Shown: positions 57,401-64,000 of the stretch, one piece after another
How the letters are laid out: every line of letters starts with the position of its first letter
How positions within the stretch are numbered: position 1 is the first letter of the stretch
NCBI GenBank assembly: GCA_019054805.1
Contig: JAHQIY010000002.1
Span: 8,928,001-8,992,000 of the forward strand
Direction of reading: 5' to 3'
Origin: Brachionus manjavacas
Taxonomy: Eukaryota > Rotifera > Eurotatoria > Ploima > Brachionidae
DNA length: 64,000 nt
Notes under the pieces: generated by a model
What the model was told of the DNA's origin: nothing
What the model saw: the letters and a program-made list of their open reading frames with translations, nothing else
Databases searched by the model: none
Program-made: the position numbers and the translations under genes

Positions 57401-57530
57401 TAAAATTTTTTTTTCGCATAAACAAAAATAAACAATAACAGCATAAAAAATTTATTAGATTAGCATGAAATTTACTCTAACGCATAGAAAATCGATAATC
57501 GCATAGAAAAATTACAAATAAGAAACAAAT
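57395..57530. repeat. GCATRAAA array (left end of outer MULE)
   Basis: Six GCAT(A/G)(A/G)A-type units spaced about 15-30 bp, such as CGCATAGAAAA, AGCATAAAAA and AGCATGAAA. The array lies directly downstream of the SWIM gene relic on the minus strand, so it is probably that element's terminal array. The matching right end was not found. Confidence 0.45.
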
Positions 57531-57559
57531 AAAAAATCAAAAATGACAAGAAAAAAACT

Positions 57560-57843
57560 ATTGATTCATTAGAGCTGATAGAGTTTTGCGTGGACGACCA
57601 CAAGGTCTCTTTTGTTGAGAAACAACTTATTCAAGATCCTTAAGTGGCGAAATTGTTCTTGTTTTTTTTGTTTTTGGATCCTCTCCTCGTGGTGAACAAG
57701 CGTTTCTTTTTCTAGTGACTCGAACAGGTTCAGGATCAGTTACCAAGTCTTTTTCAGTAATTTTTTCAAGAATGTTTTCAAAGTTTTGATGAAATCATTA
57801 AGTGCCTTTTTTTTGCCTGGACGAGGTCTACATACAAACCTAG
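57560..57843 (-). pseudogene. Outer MULE SWIM protein, C-terminal part
   Basis: Continues from 61251-61430 across the inner element. On the minus strand it reads VCRPRPGKKKALNDF and a Lys-rich tail, with one stop. The Arg-Pro-rich tail after SWIM is typical of MULE proteins. Interrupted by the inner MULE at the 9-bp duplication 57835-57843. Confidence 0.6.
57835..57843. repeat. Target site duplication CAAACCTAG (left)
   Basis: Identical 9 bp at 61251-61259. Nine bases is the usual MULE target duplication length. Confidence 0.85.
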
Positions 57844-58185
57844 GATTTAGAGGAAAATGCCCCACTTTTTTTTTCCCCACTTGAAAATTCCCCACTTTTT
57901 TTTCCCCACTTTACAAAATCCCCACTGTTAAAATATCCCTTTGTGTAATATTCCCCTTAATGAAAAATCCCCACTTTTAAAAAAATTAAAATTATTTAAT
58001 TCTAACCAATAGGAAAAAAGAAAAATACTAATTAAAATCAATTAGATAATTTAATAAAAATGAGTATTTACAAGTAAATGTCAAATATTAACCTAAAAAA
58101 GATTAAGAAAAGATTAAAGCTTATCTGTTAATTAGAGATAAATATGAGTACATAATTTATTATGTTTACATATTTGAAAAAACTC

Positions 58186-60422
58186 AAAATTGTCGTTTGG
58201 CCTAGCAAGTTTGAAAAATCAAATTTAATTAATAGCGTCATCACGTGTTAAAAAACCGTTGAAAGTTGTGTGTTGGCAAGTTGTGTGTCGCTCAACAAAA
58301 CAAACCAAAACCGACGGTGGATATTTAAAAATTCGGTCAAGCTAAATCTGAAGAGGTTAGACAAACCGATTAGCCATAAGGTCTTATTTGGTGCACTGGA
58401 TATCGTACTAAACCAGGTGGAAAATGATGCGATCACATCTGTCTACAATTTTTCTTCAAACAAAGTATGGATAATCGAGTTTAATGCTGCTTTTAATGTT
58501 ACCCAAATCTTCGATAGTGAAATAAATATTAATGGAACCAATTTCAGACTTGAAGATGCAAATAAAGTCCCGGATCTCAGAAGGTATTGTACTTTTCGAT
58601 TTCACTTTTTGCCCTCTGATTTCGAGAATCATAGACTTGAAACTTTTTTTAACGCTGTTCGGATTGATGGTCTTAAGATTGAAAGCATCACTGAAGAAAA
58701 ATATAAAGATAGACCCGAGAGGAAAAATGGTGTCAGAAGAGTAAGAATATCATTTCCAAAAGAAGTTGAGAACATTATTGGAAGCTTGTCAGGCCCTACA
58801 ATAATGTATAATTTAATGTTAAAAAACTTACCTAGAAATTCATTAATAGAAATCATAGAACTTTTTAATTTAACTCTTCGAGAAGGTAGAGTCCCGAAAG
58901 CGTGGAAAACATCTTACATTACTATGATTCAAAAAAAGGCCTCTAGTTTACACGATCCTTTAAATTATAGACCAATTAGTATAACGAGTTGTTTAGGAAA
59001 GCTACTGGAACGCATAGTATATTCAAGATTATACAATTATCTGGAACAAAATTCACTCCTTATCCAGGAGCAATCTGGATTTAGGAAACACAGACGAAGA
59101 TAAGAGAATCTTTTCTTTTTAATTCAAAAAATTGTGGAATCATTTAATAGAAAAAAAAGAGTTTGCGGCCTTTTTTTTGATATTTCTAAAGCCTTTGATA
59201 GGGTTTGGCATGAAGGTTTACTTTTTAAATTGATTAAAATAAATCCACCTCATTACTTGACTAACTGGATAAAATCCTTTTTAGACTCTAGGACATTAAA
59301 GGTAAATGTGAATGACCATTTGAGCGAAGAATATCAAATAACTGCAGGTGTTCCTCAAGGCTCAGTAATTAGTCCTCTTTTATTTAGTATATACATTAAT
59401 GACATCCCTAAACGAAACAAAATAAATAATGAATACTCTCTTCTTTTCGCAGATGATCTAGTTACATTCTTCATTTATAGCAAAAAGGGGAACTTAAAAA
59501 TAAGATTAATAAATACACCAACGAACTAGAACAATGGCTTATTAAATGGAAAATGAAGGTATCAGTTGAAAAGTCGTGTTCAGTAGTCTTTTCTTGGTAC
59601 AAAAAAGAGGGTGATAATCTAAACTTAAAAATTTATGGAAACAGAATAGTGAGCCAAAAAGAAATCAAATTTCTTGGTATTAAATTTGATTCTAAGTTAA
59701 ATTTTAATATACTGGTAGACGAAATTAAAGAACGCTGCAATAAAAGGCTAAATATTATTAAGATATTGTCAAACAAAAAATGGGGTCTTAATCAAAACAC
59801 ACTAGTAAATTTATATAAATCTTTAGTCGGATCAATTTTAGACTATTCTTTTCTTTGCTTAAATTCATTGTCAGAAAATAATATCAAAAAACTACAAGCA
59901 ATTCAGAATACAGCAGTCAGATCTATTCTCAAGTTAAAATATGATACTCCCTCCAACATCGTACATCATGAGGCTTTTAATAAACTAAAATTACTACAGT
60001 CTCGAATCGGCTTTTTGAATTGAGTGAGAGATATGTTGGGACAGGACTGAGTCATTCTATTCCATTGGTTGTAAGACTGGTGAAGGAATACAAAGAAGGT
60101 TTCGAATCAAGATATATTGACTACCCTACTCCATTGTGTAATTGCTACCTTACTATTTCTTCTTTTTTTCCTGAAACTTGAACTATTTAAACATGAGCCA
60201 CATGTAACAATCTTTTCCAATTTTATATATTCTTAATTTTCATTTATTTAGCTTATTTACTTTTTTATTAATTCTATTTTTTTTTTTTTTTATCTTATTT
60301 TATTAACTTTAATTTTATTTTTATTTTATTTTATTTCATTTTTATTTTTTTTTTTTAATTTTTAACTTATTCTGAAGGAGCTCTAGCTCGGTACAGTAAA
60401 CAAATAAATAAATAAATAAATA
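58186..60422 (+). mobile_element. Jockey-like LINE with ORF1-RT fusion deletion
   Basis: The 5' end matches the LINE at 31816. ORF1 RRM part is fused to RT (junction about 58806). The 3' end has hairpin GAGC-TCTA-GCTC (60378-60389) and an (AAAT)n tail to 60422. Confidence 0.85.
58254..60175 (+). pseudogene. LINE ORF1::RT fusion frame, endonuclease deleted
   Basis: The frame 58270-59103 starts as ORF1 (YNFSSNKVWIIEF, LEDANKV, RVRISFPKEV). At SGPTIMYNLMLKNLPRN it becomes RT without losing frame. Normal RT here has SGPD followed by NLMLKN, so the deletion joined two SGP-coding sites. RT continues with a TAA after KHRRR at 59101 (shared with the 34-kb copy), then SKAFDRVWHEG, AGVPQGSVISPLLF, LLFADDL, with a frameshift near 59500. 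The C-terminal TPLCNC is at about 60128. Confidence 0.8.
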
Positions 60423-60490
60423 ATAACATATAAAAGTCTTGAAATTTAATGTTGAAATATACTTATTAAACTTAAAATGGAAAAAATTGA

Positions 60491-60957
60491 ATTCTTGAAC
60501 CCTGGAAAAACACTTTTACTGTTCAGACATATAAGTTAAATTGTCACACAGTAAATAAAAACGGTACATCTAGATGGAGATGCGAGACCTGCAAGTCGAT
60601 GAGTGTTACACTCGACGCTGAACACAATTTAAAGAGAAGTCCAAACAAAGATAATCAGCATATCCAGAGCAAATGTAAAAAATTTACTGATGTTATGGTT
60701 GATTGCTTCAAACAATATGGGATTTTAAAATATGAAGCTAAAACTGATGCTAATTTTAAATTTTCGCAGCGATATCGAGAAGTTTTAATGAAGCTACAAT
60801 CAGAACATGATCCTGGATTAGTAGCTGAGTACTTCCAGAGCGAAGAATCCGCGCGATCAAACTGCTCTAAAATTAGATCAGCTATTTATCCGAGTGAACC
60901 AGATGAATCTTCAAAATTAGAATTACCTGATGATCTTAAATTTATAACTTTTATCTA
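60491..60957 (+). CDS. FLYWCH-type zinc-finger ORF of the inner MULE (5' end missing)
   Basis: The open frame from 60491 to TAA 60957 (first ATG 60599). It reads W at 60505, then NKNGTSRWRCETCKS and HNLKRSPNKDNQHIQ, i.e. the W-C-C-H-x-H order of FLYWCH fingers, followed by a ~100-residue Glu/Lys-rich helical part. FLYWCH fingers form the N-terminal DNA-binding domain of many MULE transposases. No MULE core or SWIM follows. The LINE tail ends only 68 bp upstream, so the natural start has probably been separated from the rest. Confidence 0.6.
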
Positions 60958-61250
60958 ATAACATTACCTATAATTATTATTACTTTACTTTTTCTAAAAT
61001 TAAATAAAATTAAAATTATTTTTTTCTAAAATTAATTAAAAATAAAATTTATTACTAAAAAAATTTTATTGGCTTGTTTCTTTTTCTAATTTCTTTTTAT
61101 TAATTTAATAACTCCTCCTTTTTATGGGTAAAATTATAAAAGGGGAAATTTCATTGTGGGGAATTTTCCCAGTGGGGAATAAAAAAAGTGGGGAAAATTT
61201 TAATGGGGAATTTTCCTATTTTTAAAAAGTGGGGAAATTTCACAAAGACC

Positions 61251-61259
61251 CAAACCTAG
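61251..61259. repeat. Target site duplication CAAACCTAG (right)
   Basis: Pairs with 57835-57843. Confidence 0.85.
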
Positions 61260-61430
61260 TTGGCCTTTCATTATTCAACTTAAAACAAAACAACTCACTT
61301 GCTCTGAACAAATGAGAGCACACAGAATAAGCCAAAAACCATCTACAGTCGCATGATTTCGTAAAAGTGTTAATTTTATGAATAGACGAATTACCTTTAA
61401 AATGGATAATTTTTTATCAAAATTCTATTG
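61251..61430 (-). pseudogene. Outer MULE SWIM finger
   Basis: The minus strand reads SIHKINTFTKSCDCRWFLAY then SVCSHLFRASEL, a SWIM finger (CDC...CSH). The frame continues in register with 57843 across the inner element when one 9-bp copy is disregarded. It is therefore the disrupted host of that insertion. Confidence 0.65.
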
Positions 61431-61494
61431 TAAAAATTTGGGCTTAATACAATTTAATTAAATTTAGTACAAAATCTTTTTAATTACCTAACAA

Positions 61495-61968
61495 TTAATG
61501 TAACATATAGTTACATTTTAAAAAAATTAAGGAAGAAAAATTTTTATCTGTTAGCCTAGCTCGGTTTTGGCCTAAGGATGTTTCCCCTATGCTAAAAGTT
61601 GTAGAAGTGGCAGGGGGCGTGAATATTTTTTCTGCAAACTTAGCTAATTTAGGATTGGAAGATTCCATCGCTTTCCAAAACCCATTCAATTAAAATTTTT
61701 CCTCATAAACAAAGTTGGTTGCTTATTCAATGGTGAGTTTCTTTACGGTTTTGCATTTGTCTTTGATATGGTTTGTGAAGTTAGTTGTTACTTTAATTGA
61801 GCCTCTTACCGTTTTTTCACAGTGTTTACAGGTAACTTTAAAATTTTCCCACGGTCTTTCAATAGCGGACTTTTCATAGTCAAAGTTTGAAAGAATCCTA
61901 GGATGTTGCTTAGGTAAAGAAGGTTGAGAGGGTTTTGTTTTTTTCTGAACACCACGACTGATTATCAT
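61495..61968 (-). pseudogene. hAT transposase: BED finger joined to dimerisation domain
   Basis: 61968-61723 encodes a BED zinc finger (PWENFKVTCKHCEKTVRG ... TNHIKDKC). After a stop and about 30 bp, 61689-61495 encodes the hAT C-terminal dimerisation motif (FTPPATSTTFSIGE, RARLTDKNFSSLIF). The ~400-residue RNase-H-like catalytic part is missing. A deletion derivative of a hAT element. Confidence 0.75.
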
Positions 61969-62107
61969 CTAAGATAGACAACGAGAGAGTTAATTTGAAT
62001 TGAAGATTAGATTTTTTGGATTGGGACAATAATCAAGAAAGGATGAGACCAATAATAAAAGTTTCTTTTGTTTGAAAAAAAAGGCCTTTAAATTCCTTTA
62101 AATTATT

Positions 62108-62904
62108 TTAAAAAAAAATTCTTTTTTTATTTTGTAAAAAACAAACTTGCTGATTTCGGTATTGGTAAACATCTGATGTTGAACTTCCATTCAAAATTGT
62201 GAACTCGAGGGCGTTAGCAGGGCTGCCTCCGTCACATCCTTGAGTTGATAAAAATGTTGAGCAGTCAATGAAGTCTTGTGGAGAAATTTGCACATTTTTT
62301 CTTTTTTTGATCCATAATTGAGCTGAGACCATGCTCGCAGAAGAAAAAGCCCAACATGAACCACAATCTAATTGATCGGAAACCGGCTCAGACCATCACG
62401 ATTTTGTCCAATCTTTTTTTTTAAAATGAAAATTAAGCTTTATTTTAATTTAAGCTTACCAACACTCTCTGGTAAAGTGATATGTTGATCAGCAAAGTAT
62501 TTTCGAAAAATAGGCCGATTTGGACCATATGCATAGCGTTTAGTTCCAACAGCTCGCTTGACTCTAGAAGGCTCTGATGGAATAAAGCCTTTTTTTTGTT
62601 TCAATTGATCTTCATCCTTTAAAAATATTAAATAAAAATTTACAAAGGTCTCAAATTTTCATACCAAATCAGTAAGTTTATTGATGTCTGATAAATATTT
62701 GGTCTTGCCAAGTGCATATTCTTTATTATGAGCACCAATTTTCTCTAATTTGTCAAAGAATTTTTGCATATGCTTCAATTCAGCATTGAGTATAAATTTT
62801 CTACCAAATTGTCTTTTGAACTCGTCCCATTTTTTAAAGTTTAGTTGCTTTAAAAAAACGCTACAGACACAAACAAATAAAATTGTCAAAGTTAATGCTT
62901 TCAT
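62108..62904 (-). pseudogene. Cathepsin L-like cysteine protease, N-terminal half, premature stop
   Basis: Three exons on the minus strand. 62904 (ATG)-62665 holds a signal peptide (MKALTLTILFVCVCSVF) and an I29 propeptide inhibitor domain. 62616-62460 finishes the propeptide up to LPESV. About 62412-62108 begins the mature protease with DQLDCGSCWAFS, where the catalytic Cys (about 62355) and the oxyanion Gln are kept, then CDGGSPANALEF. An in-frame TGA lies just before the active site (about 62397). The catalytic His and Asn half is missing: the frame runs into AT-rich sequence at 62108. Papain-family enzymes act in lysosomes or are secreted for digestion. This copy should be inactive. Confidence 0.7.
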
Positions 62905-62944
62905 TGTAAATTTACTTGATTGATTTTGTCTCATCTAATATTTA

Positions 62945-63321
62945 TACCGTTTGAGTAAATACTTTGACGGTCTCTAAAAGAGAACTGTCGAGCTCATGTA
63001 ATTTGATTCAACAATTTATCCAAGAGCAAATATAATCAATGAAAAATCAAATGAAAAGTGCTGGTTTTTATTCAAAACCTACGCAAATTTAGCCAAAAAA
63101 TTTATTCGAATAAAAAGATACATTTATTTTAGAAAAGATTTTGTGTGTTTAAGACTTAATTTTGAAGATATTATGTCCATATTAGTATTATCTACAAATT
63201 TTCCCAGATCAAGGTAATACATTTTGGTCTCAGATAAATTTCATTAAGATTTTAATTTCACCTATATAAAACTTAATTTAGCTTTACCAAGAGACTCCTT
63301 GAAAATGAATCTACGTCTATA
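62945..63321. other. AT-rich, nothing assigned
   Basis: Upstream of the cathepsin copy. No promoter element that I can defend. Confidence 0.4.
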
Positions 63322-63460
63322 ATAGTGTTGGATACGGTCAAGACAAACCAGTCCAATACACGGACGGTTTTTAGCGGTCATTTGTCAGGTCAGCCAGGCG
63401 GTCTAATTTTTGTACCGCCAAAAATACGGCCAACTTTTTGGCCTTAATTTTAAATTTTTG
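63322..63460. repeat. GC-richer island starting AATAGTGTTGG
   Basis: AGTGTTGG at 63324 followed by ACGGTC, GCGGTC, GGTCAG, CCGCC and CGGCC words. Related to the island at 26217. Confidence 0.55.
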
Positions 63461-63502
63461 GCACTATTTATTTATTGATACATTGTTTATTTTCAAATAA
63501 AA

Positions 63503-63811
63503 TTAATGAAGATGATTTGAAAATGCGTGTATATAAATAGTCACCTCGAATTGATTATAAATTGATAAAAATGAATTCGATTCGATTTCTGTTGAGGACC
63601 TAATTTGTTCAGGATTCGGCACATTCAAACCTTTAGGACTTGTATAAATTTTATAAAACGTTTTCCATTTACAATTTATTTCCTTAGAATTAACCAGTTT
63701 GTCTTCTCTATAAAGATCATAAATATTGATTTTTTCAAATATTTTGATACGGTTTGTTGCAGGTAAACTATTCATTATTGAGTTAATACTCTTTTCTTTG
63801 TTTTTGAGCAT
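63503..63811 (-). CDS. Hypothetical ORF (102 residues)
   Basis: ATG at 63811. Lys/Asn/Ser-rich with KEINCKWKTFYKIYTSPKG in the middle. Composition is less biased than random AT-rich ORFs but no domain is recognised. It may be an exon of a gene extending beyond the window. Confidence 0.3.
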   Translation of the reverse strand: MLKNKEKSINSIMNSLPATNRIKIFEKINIYDLYREDKLVNSKEINCKWKTFYKIYTSPKGLNVPNPEQIRSSTEIESNSFLSIYNQFEVTIYIHAFSNHLH

Positions 63812-64000
63812 CTTTAAAGAAATGCCGCATTCACAACAAAACTAAACAATTTGCTCAAATTTAAATGTTTGTCTTAAACCGAACTAACACCTAATTTATC
63901 TAACAGCATTATTCTGATATTAACAATTCGAATAAAATATCAAAAAAAAACACGTGAATACGCGTAAAAAAAGATGTAGATTATATAATTAGGCTAAGGA

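Larger units (their letters stand above)
57844..61250 (+). mobile_element. MULE-derived element with CCCCACTTTT inverted arrays
   Basis: Between perfect 9-bp duplications. Left array: CCCCACT at about 57859, 57875, 57890, 57904, 57919 and 57969, plus degenerate units. Right array in the opposite orientation: AGTGGGG-type units at about 61154-61232. Terminal bases are weakly inverted (GAAAATGCCCCACTTTTT against GAAATTTCCCCACTTTTT). It carries a FLYWCH-type ORF and was later invaded by a LINE (58186-60422). Without the LINE the element is about 1.2 kb. Confidence 0.85.

Noticed and set aside
57858..57980. Regular CCCCACTTTT repeats as a CRISPR-like array
   Set aside because: Spacing is irregular, spacers are a few bases long, the repeat is inverted at the other end of the element and the genome is eukaryotic.
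62390..62400. TGA in the cathepsin as selenocysteine or a reassigned codon
   Set aside because: Other ORFs in the window use TGA as a normal stop, no SECIS-like structure was seen and the position is not a Cys/Sec site in the family. Pseudogenisation is simpler.
1..64000. tRNA, rRNA and telomeric repeats
   Set aside because: I looked for cloverleaf-like GC stems with TTC-loops, rRNA cores and short G-rich tandem arrays and saw none that I could support by eye. A covariance-model search would settle it.

Overview
This is a very AT-rich animal (metazoan) window. It has short spliceosomal introns of about 50 bp with clean GT/AG ends, one recognisable UNC-93-type membrane protein gene, and a dense, nested mix of transposons. 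The protein-coding style, the abundance of SWIM and FLYWCH zinc-finger ORFs and the mix of Jockey/CR1-type LINEs, piggyBac, Gypsy-with-Env and hAT elements would fit a small invertebrate such as a monogonont rotifer. That placement is only an inference. No rRNA, tRNA or CRISPR array was seen.

Layout. 0-2 kb: an ORF fragment resembling DUF3987 proteins, a Ser/Lys-rich ORF and a retropepsin scrap. 2.0-9.7 kb: a decayed Ty3/Gypsy element on the minus strand (gag, protease, RT, RNase H, integrase with chromodomain, Env-like ORFs), split by a 2.3 kb piggyBac element with 14-bp inverted ends and TTAA target duplications. 9.7-11.3 kb: a motif-array element and a 301-bp-arm inverted repeat. 11.7-15.9 kb: LINE pieces. 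16.6 kb: a MITE. 18.2-19.9 kb: the UNC-93-like gene (six exons). 20.8-24.4 kb: two compact Mutator-like (MULE) derivatives encoding SWIM fingers. 24.5-28.6 kb: Tc1-like, LINE and Tigger relics, a GC-rich island and a tiny array element. 28.7-31.1 kb: a copy of a small-exon gene family. 31.7-45.3 kb: a second piggyBac, broken up by LINE insertions and by a tandem structure in which a ~930-bp flank occurs three times and a CR1/L2-type LINE twice. 45.5-57.4 kb: another array element, MITEs, further copies of the small-exon gene family, a 90-residue four-exon gene and LINE fragments. 57.4-61.4 kb: a MULE inserted in another MULE's SWIM gene, with a 9-bp target duplication, itself invaded by a LINE. 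61.5-62.9 kb: a hAT relic and a half cathepsin gene with an in-frame stop.

The strongest hidden pattern is a set of MULE-derived elements. Each is bounded by its own array of a short iterated motif in opposite orientations (TCAATTAA, GCATACAT, CCCCACTTTT, GCGGAATTTCCGC, TGAAAATAAAC, GCATRAAA and perhaps CTGACAAAA). Those that carry a recognisable ORF keep only DNA-binding zinc-finger parts of the transposase and lack the catalytic core. A second pattern is that several LINE families end in a short GC-rich hairpin placed just before, or close to, the simple-repeat tail.
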